Shown: in pieces, positions 8,173 to 16,321 of the stretch | Position numbering within the stretch: the stretch's first letter is position 1 | Layout of the letters: each line of letters opens with the position of its first letter | Notes under the pieces: model-generated | Told to the model about the DNA's origin: nothing | Database searches by the model: none | Seen by the model: only the letters and a program-made list of their open reading frames with translations | Assembly: GCF_000235505.1 (NCBI RefSeq) | Contig: NZ_JH379028.1 | Coordinates: 922,132 to 976,108, forward strand | Origin: Hungatella hathewayi WAL-18680 | GTDB taxonomy: Bacteria > Bacillota > Clostridia > Lachnospirales > Lachnospiraceae | Length of the DNA stretch: 53,977 nucleotides | Direction: 5' to 3' | Made by a program: the position numbers and the translations under genes

Positions 8173-8949
8173 ATGAATACCAATATCGATACGATTACCA
8201 TACCGGTGAGACTGGACGCCGCCACATTCCGCAGCTTTGCCATCTTCGACACGTTAAAACGGCAGAAGCGCTGGAAATCGCCGGCCATCTTTGCCGCAAT
8301 TCTGATGGCCTCCGCCATCGTCTGCTTCGCCATGAACTCCAGGGCGGACCAGGCCGTCCTGCTTGGGAGTGTGCTGACCGCCATCGCCCTGGGGCTGCCT
8401 GCCGTCTATTTCGGCATGTTTTTCTACTCTCTGGACAACCAGGCAAAGGCCATGAAACTGAACGCGGCCCGGTTGGTTTACACCGTGGAGCTGAGCGGCA
8501 GGGACGACGGCATCCATGTGACAAGCGCCTCCGGCGAGGGCCAGACGGCACAGTTTCACTGGAAGGATTCCTTTGCGGCCTACCGGGCGGCAGACTGCAT
8601 CTACCTCTACGTCTCCCCCCGCCAGGCATTTCTGCTGCCGGGCGAGCAGGCGGATGTCACGGCGGATGAGCTGTGGGACTACTTAAACGCCCATATGGCG
8701 GCGGAAAAAAATGCACGACTGCCGGAAGAGATAACTCTCCCGGCAGTTTTTTTATTGCTTAATATCCAAGTCCAAAATCCAGCTCATAGTAATTCCCGTC
8801 CGCGTCCCGGTAAGCGTAGGCTTTCCCGTTCTCGTCCTTCATCTCCTCCGGCAGATACAAATCCTTGTCATACCCCGGCACATCGTTGTGGGAAATGCAG
8901 ACGCCGTTCTCATCGACCGCCAGCACCGAATCATCTCTCGGCAGAGTGA
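8173..8949 (+). CDS. YcxB-like membrane protein with an anomalous C-terminal extension
   Basis: The start is at MNTNIDTI, preceded by AAGGGAG. Two membrane helices lie at about residues 37-53 and 60-85, followed by a soluble domain containing FHWKDSFAAYRAADCIYLYVSPRQAFLLP, a layout typical of YcxB-like proteins of about 170-180 residues. As written, the frame does not stop there: it runs through a clear terminator (8719-8753) and 190 bp into the oppositely oriented GH3 gene, adding an Arg/Pro-rich tail that looks like antisense reading. At residue 178 there is a run of seven A (8705-8711). Removing one A gives a stop at 8732-8734. The natural end is therefore probably near residue 180-187. 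Confidence 0.7.
   Translation: MNTNIDTITIPVRLDAATFRSFAIFDTLKRQKRWKSPAIFAAILMASAIVCFAMNSRADQAVLLGSVLTAIALGLPAVYFGMFFYSLDNQAKAMKLNAARLVYTVELSGRDDGIHVTSASGEGQTAQFHWKDSFAAYRAADCIYLYVSPRQAFLLPGEQADVTADELWDYLNAHMAAEKNARLPEEITLPAVFLLLNIQVQNPAHSNSRPRPGKRRLSRSRPSSPPADTNPCHTPAHRCGKCRRRSHRPPAPNHLSAE
8719..8753 (+). terminator. Rho-independent terminator between convergent genes
   Basis: CTGCCGG...CCGGCAG with an inner AGAG/CTCT gives a 12-bp stem with one mismatch and an ATAA loop, followed by seven T. It closes the YcxB-like gene, and the same hairpin lies just past the stop of the convergent GH3 gene. Confidence 0.9.
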
Positions 8950-10999
8950 TTGGCATTTTCCCGGTTGGGCCGTATGCCCCGAATATCACATCCAGCGTGG
9001 CATCCACATAGGTGTCAAATCCCGCCAGCAGCGCGTCCGCATATGGCTCCACATTGCCCACCTCCCAGGCCAGGGTGAAATTGATGTTGGTGATAACCCT
9101 TCCGCCCCGCCCGTGAACAGACTCATAAATCTCCCGCAGCTTACCCGCCCCCCGCAGCGTGGTCTCCTCGTGATAAGTCTCTGCCGGACATCCGGCATCA
9201 TCCACATCAGGCACCTGCTTGTTCTCGCAGATATCCAGTTCCAGATATCCCTTGGTCGCATGGAAATACTCCCCGGACGACGGCGTCACAAACAAAATCG
9301 CGCAGTCGGCCTCCTCATGCCGCTCCACCACGTTGACGCCCCATTTTTTCCTCAGCGTCTCTCTCACGTGCTCCGTCTCCTTCGCGGCGGACTCGTCATG
9401 GTTCCGGAAGCATTCCGCATAGACCTTTCTGCCGTCCAGCTTCTCTGCCGTCAGCGGCAGTGTCTGCTGATGATTCTTTAACAGCACCACCGATTTCCGG
9501 TGGACATCGTAGGCATGCTCCCAGTGGGACTTCTCCGCCACCACCTTCGCGGCATGCTCCGGCTCCCGGTAGGGGTTGTCAAACAGGCCCAGTTTAAACT
9601 TCTCCTCCAGCGTCCTGGTCACAGCCCTGGTGAGAGCTTCATCCGACAGCGTCAGCTGCTCCGGCGTATATCCCGCCGGCACCGTATGCCCCTGGGTGGT
9701 GTAATACCCGTTCTTTCCCCGGTCGTAGGCTTCCCTGGCGGAGAACACATCCAGGGAGCCGCTGATGATATCCACGCCGTTGTTCACCGCCAGCGCAATT
9801 CTGGACGGCACATCCAGCTCCTCCACGCCCCAAGCCATCTTGTTGGTGATGCCGGAATCGCTGTTCACATAGCCCTCGAATCCCATTTCCTCCCGCAGAA
9901 GCTCCTGGATAAAGTAGCGGTTGAAGGCGAATCCCACCGGTTCCATGGGGATTTCCCGCCCGCCGGGCTCGTGCTGGGGCTGGCTTTTCTCCAGCGCTGG
10001 CTTGGCATAGTAGGGCATCATGGACGACGCTTTCTTGTCGATGGCCGCCTGGAACGCCGGGAGATGGTATTTTCTGAGACTGTCCTTTGTCTGGTATACA
10101 TTCCACTGGCCCTGCACATAGTGAGGGTCGAAACCATTTTCCCGGGCTCCTCCTCCTGGGAAATGCTTGATGGTCACAGCCACGCCGTCTGTCGTCACCC
10201 CGTCATCGCTTCCCTGAATCCCCGGTATCAGCCGGTTCATCATGTCTGTCACCAGCTTCGTGTCCTCGCCGAAGGTGCCATAGCTGCGCTGCCATCTGGG
10301 GTCCGTCATGACATCCGCCATGTACATGTAGCCCTTCTTCATGCCTGTGGCGTCCCACTCCTGCCGGATGCATTCCGCGAAATCGTCCACCAGGTCCAGG
10401 CCGCTGCCCTTCACGGCCGCCGCGATGCCAAGGGTTCCCGGCCATGCCGCAAAGACTCCGGCCGCGTCGTTCATGCCGAACACCACCTCGCCGTTTTCGT
10501 TGCGGGAGTTGGATATCACCATCACGGGGATAGCGTGGCCGCATCCCTCCGCCACCTGGTTTAACTGGTTTATCCAGTCCACCAGCTCCTCCGGCTTTGG
10601 GTTTTCCCGCAGAATCAGGTGGCGGATGTTCATCTCCTTCAGTGTGTACGTGGTCCCATAGGTCTTCTCCACATTGAAAATGGATTCGTCCCGCTCCACA
10701 ATCTCCTCATTGAGAAGGCCGCTCTCGTCCACCTTTGTCCTGTCTTTCTGGCCCAATCCCATTTTCCAGGAATTCACAAACAGCATTCCCAGCTTCTCCT
10801 CCACGGAGAGGCGCCCCGCCAAATCCACGGCCCGCTCCCCCGCCGGTTTCCGCCAGTCCTTGCAGGGGCTCAAGACCCCGTCACCGTCCAAATCCCGGAA
10901 ATACAGGCCATCCTCCTCGATCACCGGCTTCACTGTCACACCGACTACCGGACCATTTTCATTTTTATAATATCGAATATTGGAAGTTGCTTTTTTCAT
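8759..10999 (-). CDS. Glycoside hydrolase family 3 protein (beta-glucosidase-like)
   Basis: A 746-residue enzyme with the GH3 N-terminal barrel and C-terminal domain. The predicted nucleophile is the aspartate in VNSDSGIT at about residue 380, and GGGARENG with upstream KHFPG marks the substrate-binding loop. No signal peptide is present, so it acts in the cytoplasm on an imported beta-glycoside. Near residues 35-47 a DLDGDGVLSPCKD segment resembles a calcium-binding EF-hand/dockerin loop, unusual for an intracellular GH3. It is 30 bp downstream of the GPH symporter gene and probably forms a two-gene operon with it, controlled by the divergent AraC protein. The exact sugar is unknown. Confidence 0.9.
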   Translation of the reverse strand: MKKATSNIRYYKNENGPVVGVTVKPVIEEDGLYFRDLDGDGVLSPCKDWRKPAGERAVDLAGRLSVEEKLGMLFVNSWKMGLGQKDRTKVDESGLLNEEIVERDESIFNVEKTYGTTYTLKEMNIRHLILRENPKPEELVDWINQLNQVAEGCGHAIPVMVISNSRNENGEVVFGMNDAAGVFAAWPGTLGIAAAVKGSGLDLVDDFAECIRQEWDATGMKKGYMYMADVMTDPRWQRSYGTFGEDTKLVTDMMNRLIPGIQGSDDGVTTDGVAVTIKHFPGGGARENGFDPHYVQGQWNVYQTKDSLRKYHLPAFQAAIDKKASSMMPYYAKPALEKSQPQHEPGGREIPMEPVGFAFNRYFIQELLREEMGFEGYVNSDSGITNKMAWGVEELDVPSRIALAVNNGVDIISGSLDVFSAREAYDRGKNGYYTTQGHTVPAGYTPEQLTLSDEALTRAVTRTLEEKFKLGLFDNPYREPEHAAKVVAEKSHWEHAYDVHRKSVVLLKNHQQTLPLTAEKLDGRKVYAECFRNHDESAAKETEHVRETLRKKWGVNVVERHEEADCAILFVTPSSGEYFHATKGYLELDICENKQVPDVDDAGCPAETYHEETTLRGAGKLREIYESVHGRGGRVITNINFTLAWEVGNVEPYADALLAGFDTYVDATLDVIFGAYGPTGKMPITLPRDDSVLAVDENGVCISHNDVPGYDKDLYLPEEMKDENGKAYAYRDADGNYYELDFGLGY

Positions 11000-11029
11000 G
11001 ATTCGTCTTTCCTTTCCATCATTTCTGCG

Positions 11030-12469
11030 CTACGCCGCTTTTCTTGCCTCCAGCGTCTCCTGAATCTCCGCCATCTTTTCCTTGTCCAGATGGTACCACT
11101 TCATGGCGATAATCGTGGCCACATGCCCCAGGATGGGGATGATGCAGAAGCAGACCATAATCGCCGTGTTGAAGGTGCCGTTCACCAGTTCGTTTGGCGT
11201 TATCACCACGTTGCCCACTCCGGCCAGCGTCAGCGCAAATCCCTGAATCATGGCGGAGAATGAGGACACAATCTTGTCGATAAAGGAGAACATGGTTCCC
11301 ATCATTCCCGGCACAAACCGGCCGCTGCGGTAGGTCTCATAATCCGTACAGTCCGCAATCATGGGGATAATCCCGGAATTTCCCATGCTGGCCAGACATT
11401 TCTGCACCAGCAGCATCCCCAGGAAGATCACCGGCATGGACGGATTCGGTCTCACCACGAACATCACCGCCAGCATGAGCATGGAACCCCAGGTTCCCAG
11501 AAGGAACGTCCGCTTCAGCCCGAATTTTCCAGACACAAACACGCCCCCGATGGAGATGGCTACCAGCGGCACAATCAGCACGCTGGAGAAGACACCCTGC
11601 AGCTTTGTGTTCAACAGCATATTGGCAAACACATAGGTCATGGTTCCGCTCATCAACAGCTGACCCAGCTTATCGGTGGCCGCCGAGATAATCAGCATCT
11701 GAATCGGCCGGTTATGTACCACGATATCCTTGTAGTCCCGGAACTTCACCTTGGGCTGGCTTCCTGCCTGACCGAAAAACTCCGGCCGGTCCTTCTGGCT
11801 GATGCCAATCATGGCGAGGATAGTAAACGTAAAGGAGATGAACGCCAGAATCAGCACCGCCTCTTTCCACATATCCGGGTTGATGATTCCCAGCTCTTTT
11901 CCGCCTTCCCCCAGGTACCGGCCGATCGAATATTTCTCCGCCAGAATCGTGGTAATCAGCATGGGTACCAGCGCGCTGGCCATCTGGGTCAGCACACTGT
12001 CAAATCCGGCGAACACCGGTCTCTGCTTCGGGTTGTTGGTCAGCACCGCCTGCCCCGCTTTTGTCACCACGGTCTGGCAGGTATATCCCAAAATGTAGAT
12101 GATGTAAAACACGGTGGTCATCACATATTTCTGGCTGGTGCTCCAGTCCGTCGGCGTGTTGAAAATCACAATCAGGCTGGACCAGATGATGATATTTCCA
12201 ATCAACATGTAGGGGCGGAATTTCCCAAATCTTCCGTTGGTCCTGTCCACCAGAAAGCCCACCAATGGGTCCGTGATGGCGTCAAAAATCCTGGTTCCCG
12301 TGGCGATGATACCGATGATGGCCGCCGCCAGCCCCAGCACGTTCTGGGTAAAATATGAGTACTGCATCATCAAAAACATGGCGATGTTGGTCGCGCAGTT
12401 ATTCAGTGAGAAAAATCCTATCTGCCACATTTTGGCATTGTTATACTGCTTTGCTTCTACCTGTTTCAT
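11030..12469 (-). CDS. GPH-family (MelB-like) glycoside:cation symporter
   Basis: A 479-residue protein with about 12 membrane helices. The GPH signature region DAITDPLVGFLVDRTNGRFG (about residues 52-71) and the later MIADCTDYETYRSGRF are typical. It should take up a glycoside with Na+ or H+. The start is placed at MKQVEAKQ with AGAGGAT/AGGAAT upstream; the nine extra codons in frame have no ribosome site. It precedes the GH3 gene in the same direction, so transporter and hydrolase form a simple uptake-and-cleavage unit for a beta-glycoside. Confidence 0.92.
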   Translation of the reverse strand: MKQVEAKQYNNAKMWQIGFFSLNNCATNIAMFLMMQYSYFTQNVLGLAAAIIGIIATGTRIFDAITDPLVGFLVDRTNGRFGKFRPYMLIGNIIIWSSLIVIFNTPTDWSTSQKYVMTTVFYIIYILGYTCQTVVTKAGQAVLTNNPKQRPVFAGFDSVLTQMASALVPMLITTILAEKYSIGRYLGEGGKELGIINPDMWKEAVLILAFISFTFTILAMIGISQKDRPEFFGQAGSQPKVKFRDYKDIVVHNRPIQMLIISAATDKLGQLLMSGTMTYVFANMLLNTKLQGVFSSVLIVPLVAISIGGVFVSGKFGLKRTFLLGTWGSMLMLAVMFVVRPNPSMPVIFLGMLLVQKCLASMGNSGIIPMIADCTDYETYRSGRFVPGMMGTMFSFIDKIVSSFSAMIQGFALTLAGVGNVVITPNELVNGTFNTAIMVCFCIIPILGHVATIIAMKWYHLDKEKMAEIQETLEARKAA

Positions 12470-12531
12470 ATTCCTATCCTCTTTCCTGACAATCATGGTT
12501 AAAAGTAAGCGCCGGCTTTGTTTGTAGCCTT

Positions 12532-12540
12532 ATTCTATCA
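12532..12540 (-). promoter_or_regulatory. Candidate extended -10 promoter for the GPH/GH3 operon
   Basis: TGATAGAAT on the minus strand is an extended -10 element; no good -35 box is visible at 16-18 bp upstream. This is the expected look of a promoter that depends on an activator such as the divergent AraC protein. Assignment is tentative. Confidence 0.5.
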
Positions 12541-12543
12541 CAC

Positions 12544-12572
12544 TTGCATTTTTGGTGTTAGGAATATATAAT
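12544..12572 (+). promoter_or_regulatory. Promoter of the AraC regulator gene (TTGCAT-17-TATAAT)
   Basis: TTGCAT (12544-12549) and a perfect TATAAT (12567-12572) lie 17 bp apart, about 100 bp upstream of the AraC start and back to back with the GPH promoter. Confidence 0.7.
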
Positions 12573-12670
12573 ACTAATTAGCAATATTTTGTTTTATCTA
12601 TTTGGCGGTTTTTCCTATTTTTATCGAGTTTATTTGTGCAGTTTGTACAGTGGCCTGGAAGGAGGATGTT

Positions 12671-13891
12671 ATGGACGAGAGAGAGAAGGCGGTCATCTCC
12701 GGACAGTTTATCGAGACCCTGTTACAGGTTCCGGTCAGCGTGTGTCCGAACCGGTTGAAGGAGATTGAGATATGTCTTAGGACGTATCTGCCGGAATTTT
12801 TAAAGAACAGCGTCCCCTTCTTTATCACGGAGCCCATGGTGAAATCCTTTGAGCCCCAGGTTCTGTACCATATCACGGATTTCCTGAATTTTCATTTTAT
12901 ACTCTTTCTATATGAAGGGCGGAGCAGGGTTTTTCTCACGGGGCCGTATCTAACCCACCAGCCGGACGACGCGTTCTGCGAGAAGACCCTGCAGGAGAAT
13001 GGAAAGAACTACTCTTTTCTGGTGCCCTTCAAGCAGTACTGTCTGACGCTGCCTGTCATCACCAACTCCCAGATGATTGAAGCCGCGCGCACGGCTTTGA
13101 AGACGGTCACCGGCTACACTTTGGATGCCGCCTACCGCCACTACCAGCCGCAGGCCAGTCATAACCGGGAGATATCCAATCTCTCCCCGGAGGGGGTGGA
13201 CGAGGCCGCCAGGGAGATGCTGGAGCAGCGTTACTATTTTGAGAAGCTGATGCTCCAGGAGGTGGCCCAGGGCAATCAGGATATGGCCCTCAAATATTAC
13301 AGGCAGTTCTCCTCATACAGCCAGTCCATCGTCCGCACGGAGGACCCGGTCCGCACCTTCAAGAATTTAAGTTTCTCCCTGAACACCATGCTCCGGAAAT
13401 CTGTGGAGACCACCGGCATCCATCCCGTGTATCTGGATATCATCTCCTCCAACTTCGCCATGCTGATTGAGAACTCCAACAATCTAAACGAGTTGAAGGA
13501 ATTTCAGTTTCAGATGATAAGCGCCTACTGCCGGTATGTGCAGAAGCTGAGGCTGGACAACTATTCACCGCTGATCCAGAAGGCCGTCACCTACATCCGC
13601 CTTCATCTGGCGGACCGGCTGACACTGGCGAAGGTGGCGGAAGGCATCAAGGTCAGCTCCTCCTATCTGTCACGGCAATTCAATGCGGAGATGGGGGATT
13701 CCATCTCCAATTACATCACAAAAGCCCGGATAGACAAGGCTTCCGAGCTTTTGACGTTTTCCGGCATGTCCATACAGAACATTGCCTTCTATGTTGGGTT
13801 TAGCGATTTTAATTATTTCAGCCGCTGCTTTAAAAAGTACAAGGGCATGACCCCTACCGCGTGGCGGAATACTTCCAGCATCGGCTCCTGA
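12671..13891 (+). CDS. AraC-family transcriptional regulator
   Basis: A 406-residue regulator. The first 290 or so residues form an unrecognised sensing region, and the last 100 carry the AraC double helix-turn-helix (LTLAKVAEGIKVSSSYLSRQF for helix-turn-helix 1; IQNIAFYVGFSDFNYFSRCF and then KKYKGMTPTAWR for helix-turn-helix 2). The start at MDEREK has GGAGG five bases upstream. It is divergent from the GPH symporter/GH3 operon and is most likely its activator, responding to the transported glycoside. The long N-terminal half is like that of Lachnospiraceae AraC proteins that sit next to sugar transporters. Confidence 0.9.
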   Translation: MDEREKAVISGQFIETLLQVPVSVCPNRLKEIEICLRTYLPEFLKNSVPFFITEPMVKSFEPQVLYHITDFLNFHFILFLYEGRSRVFLTGPYLTHQPDDAFCEKTLQENGKNYSFLVPFKQYCLTLPVITNSQMIEAARTALKTVTGYTLDAAYRHYQPQASHNREISNLSPEGVDEAAREMLEQRYYFEKLMLQEVAQGNQDMALKYYRQFSSYSQSIVRTEDPVRTFKNLSFSLNTMLRKSVETTGIHPVYLDIISSNFAMLIENSNNLNELKEFQFQMISAYCRYVQKLRLDNYSPLIQKAVTYIRLHLADRLTLAKVAEGIKVSSSYLSRQFNAEMGDSISNYITKARIDKASELLTFSGMSIQNIAFYVGFSDFNYFSRCFKKYKGMTPTAWRNTSSIGS

Positions 13892-13903
13892 TGCCAGGAG
13901 CCG
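13882..13903 (+). terminator. Hairpin over the stop codon of the AraC gene
   Basis: CGGCTCCTG and CAGGAGCCG form a 9-bp stem with a 4-base loop that contains the end of the TGA stop codon. No T-run follows, so terminator function is uncertain. A second copy of the 3' arm (CCAGGAGCCG, 13947-13956) could pair with the same 5' arm instead. The rest of 13892-14013 shows no gene. Confidence 0.4.
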
Positions 13904-14013
13904 GAATTATGCCTGGTCAAATCCCGCTCCGCTACGGGTACTGATACCAGGAGCCGAACGGAATCCCGCACTGCCCCGGATGCTGCGCCGGGTGGGCCCC
14001 CTTGCCACGCTGC

Positions 14014-15303
14014 TTATTCCGCCGCCATCACCCCAGCGCCTGGGTCCAGGAATACTTCCCGCTTCATGGCGCCGTCCTGGCAGGCTACAATCGTGGTGCA
14101 GACCGCATCCCCGGTGATATTCACCGCGGTCCGGCACATGTCCAGAATTCTGTCGATACCCATAATCAGCGCGATTGCCTCCACTGGAAGTCCCACCGAC
14201 GCAAACACCATGGACAGCGTGATCAATCCCACACCAGGCACTCCTGCTGTTCCAATCGACGCCAGGGTGGCGGTCAGAATCACCGTCATATAGTCCGCCC
14301 CGGTCAGCGCAATCCCAAACGCCTGGGCCGCGAACACTACCGCCACTCCCTGCATGATGGCCGTCCCATCCATATTGATGGTGGCTCCCAGCGGAATGGT
14401 GAACGACGATATCCTCTTGGACACGCCCATCTTCTTATGAAGCGTATCCACCGACAGCGGAATGGTAGCGTTGGAGGTGGCCGTCGAGAAGGCAAATCCC
14501 ATCACCGGCAGAAACTTCTTCAAAAATACCACCGGACTCAGCCCCGTAAATCCCTTCAGCATCGTCATATACACCACCAGACACTGCACCGCCAGCGCCA
14601 GCAGCACTGCCGCCATATACTTGAGCAGCGGCACAAAGGCGTCAAACCCAATTCCCGAAAATGTCTTCGCAATCAGGCAGAACACCCCGTAAGGCGCCAT
14701 TTTCATCACCAGCACCGTCATCTGCATCATAATATCATTAAACTGGCTGAAGAAGTTTCCCACCGTCTCCACACTCTCCCCCATCTTCGCCAGCAGAATT
14801 CCCACAATCAGCGCAAACAGAATAATCGGCAGCATTTCCCCATTGGCAAGAGCCTCCAGCGGGTTGGTGGGAATGATATTCAGAATCGTATCTGCCAGAC
14901 TCATCTTCTCCGCGATGGCGATATCCGCCGCCTCGATGGAGGACATGTCAAGCCCCAGCCCCGGGTTGATCACCTTCGCCACCAGAATCGCCGCCGAGAT
15001 GGCAAGTGCCGTGGTCACCAGATAAAAGCCCAGGGTCTTCACCCCAATCTTCCCCAGCTTCTTCGTGTCTCCCATGGCCATACTTCCGCACACCAGGGAG
15101 CAGAACACCAGCGGCACCACCAGCATCTGCATCAACCGCACAAACCCATTTCCAATCACATAGAAAATGCCGCCGATCACCACTTCATCTCTCACAAATC
15201 CCGCCGGCACCACATAGTGCAGTAAAATACCGGTCACCGCACCGGCCAGCAGCGCAATAAAAATAGCTGTCGTCAGCCCTAATTTCTTCTTTTTTACATT
15301 CAT
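14014..15303 (-). CDS. Dicarboxylate/amino acid:cation symporter (DAACS family)
   Basis: A 429-residue membrane protein of the GltP/SstT/DctA type. The serine-rich hairpin region (STATSNATIPLS, about residues 263-274) and the NMDGTAIMQGVAVVF motif (about 299-313), which line the substrate and Na+ sites, are intact. It should import dicarboxylates, glutamate/aspartate or serine/threonine with Na+ or H+. The start is placed at MNVKKKK, about eight bases after AAGGGA; the ATG three codons earlier overlaps that site. It lies 63 bp downstream of the RmlD-like gene on the same strand, with no functional link evident. Confidence 0.92.
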   Translation of the reverse strand: MNVKKKKLGLTTAIFIALLAGAVTGILLHYVVPAGFVRDEVVIGGIFYVIGNGFVRLMQMLVVPLVFCSLVCGSMAMGDTKKLGKIGVKTLGFYLVTTALAISAAILVAKVINPGLGLDMSSIEAADIAIAEKMSLADTILNIIPTNPLEALANGEMLPIILFALIVGILLAKMGESVETVGNFFSQFNDIMMQMTVLVMKMAPYGVFCLIAKTFSGIGFDAFVPLLKYMAAVLLALAVQCLVVYMTMLKGFTGLSPVVFLKKFLPVMGFAFSTATSNATIPLSVDTLHKKMGVSKRISSFTIPLGATINMDGTAIMQGVAVVFAAQAFGIALTGADYMTVILTATLASIGTAGVPGVGLITLSMVFASVGLPVEAIALIMGIDRILDMCRTAVNITGDAVCTTIVACQDGAMKREVFLDPGAGVMAAE

Positions 15304-15366
15304 GTAAAACATCCCTTCTACTCTGTATTTCGTCTCATCGTCAGGCGGTATACCAAATGTACCGTC

Positions 15367-16224
15367 CTACCGCTCCCGCCGTCCCGCCATATAGCGCTCC
15401 AGCATGTCCTTCCAGGATGGAAGCAGTTCAATATCGGATATCCGGAACATGAAATTGTCCAGCACCGAATAGGATGGCCGCATCAGCGTCAGCTTATCCT
15501 CGTCCGCGTCCACCGGCCGCACTTCCGCGTCATAACCGGACAGGCGGATGACCTCCTTCGCAAACTCATATCTGCTGCAGCATCCCTGGCCGGTCACATG
15601 GTACAGTCCATCGTCCGCATGCTCCATCAGCTCAATCACCTTGCCCGCCAGCTCCATGGCCCCGGTCGGCGACGCCATCTGGTCTCTGGCGGCAGAAATC
15701 TCTTTTCCCTCTTTCGCCATACTGAGAATCTTCTGCATATAACTGTTTCCGTCCCCAAATATCCAGGAGCTTCTCACAATAATATGCCGGTTACAGAATT
15801 CCCGGACAAAATTCTCCCCCGCCAACTTCGATTTCCCGTAAACGGTCTGCGGGTTCGGCGTGTCAAACTCCGTGTACGGCACCTTGCTGCTGCCGTCAAA
15901 CACGTCGTCCGTGGACAGCTGCACCATTCTGGCCTTGATCTTCCTGGCTGCCACGCTCAAGTTTCTGGCACCCAGGGCATTGACCCGGTAGGCCAGCTCC
16001 ACCTGTTCCTCGCAGGCTGCCACGTCCGTCATCCCTGCGCAGTTAATAATGTAGTGGGGTCTGTTAATCCCCGCGTAATCCATCACGTCTTTGCTGTTGG
16101 TCACATCCACCGAGTCCATATCCGTCAGCAGAATCTCCGCCCCGGTCTTCTCAAGCTCCCCAATCATCTTCCGCCCCACGCGCCCACTGGCGCCACAGAC
16201 CCAGATTTTCTCCATACGATTCAT
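15367..16224 (-). CDS. RmlD-like NAD(P)-dependent sugar-nucleotide reductase/epimerase
   Basis: A 285-residue extended short-chain dehydrogenase. The nucleotide-binding GASGRVGRKM is at about residues 10-19, and the catalytic YGKSKLAGE (YxxxK) is near residue 131. It resembles dTDP-4-dehydrorhamnose reductase (RfbD/RmlD), but no rml genes are nearby, so the substrate is open. The start at MNRMEK has AGGAGG eight bases upstream. The long in-frame extension upstream runs through a terminator hairpin and was rejected. Confidence 0.85.
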   Translation of the reverse strand: MNRMEKIWVCGASGRVGRKMIGELEKTGAEILLTDMDSVDVTNSKDVMDYAGINRPHYIINCAGMTDVAACEEQVELAYRVNALGARNLSVAARKIKARMVQLSTDDVFDGSSKVPYTEFDTPNPQTVYGKSKLAGENFVREFCNRHIIVRSSWIFGDGNSYMQKILSMAKEGKEISAARDQMASPTGAMELAGKVIELMEHADDGLYHVTGQGCCSRYEFAKEVIRLSGYDAEVRPVDADEDKLTLMRPSYSVLDNFMFRISDIELLPSWKDMLERYMAGRRER

Positions 16225-16268
16225 TTTCTTACCTCCTGGTCTTTTTTCGGAAAGTCTTATTCTAACAC

Positions 16269-16306
16269 AAAAAGCGGCATGTGCGCAACCCACCACGCAC
16301 ATGCCG
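16269..16306 (-). terminator. Rho-independent terminator of the diguanylate cyclase gene
   Basis: CGGCATGTGCG (16275-16285) pairs with CGCACATGCCG (16296-16306) and is followed on the minus strand by CTTTTT. It lies 15 bp after the stop of the GGDEF gene. Confidence 0.88.
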
Positions 16307-16321
16307 TTTGTCTGATCCCTA

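Noticed and set aside
8950-10564. Long plus-strand frames opposite the GH3 gene
   Set aside because: Antisense shadows of a GC-biased gene with clear GH3 motifs on the minus strand.
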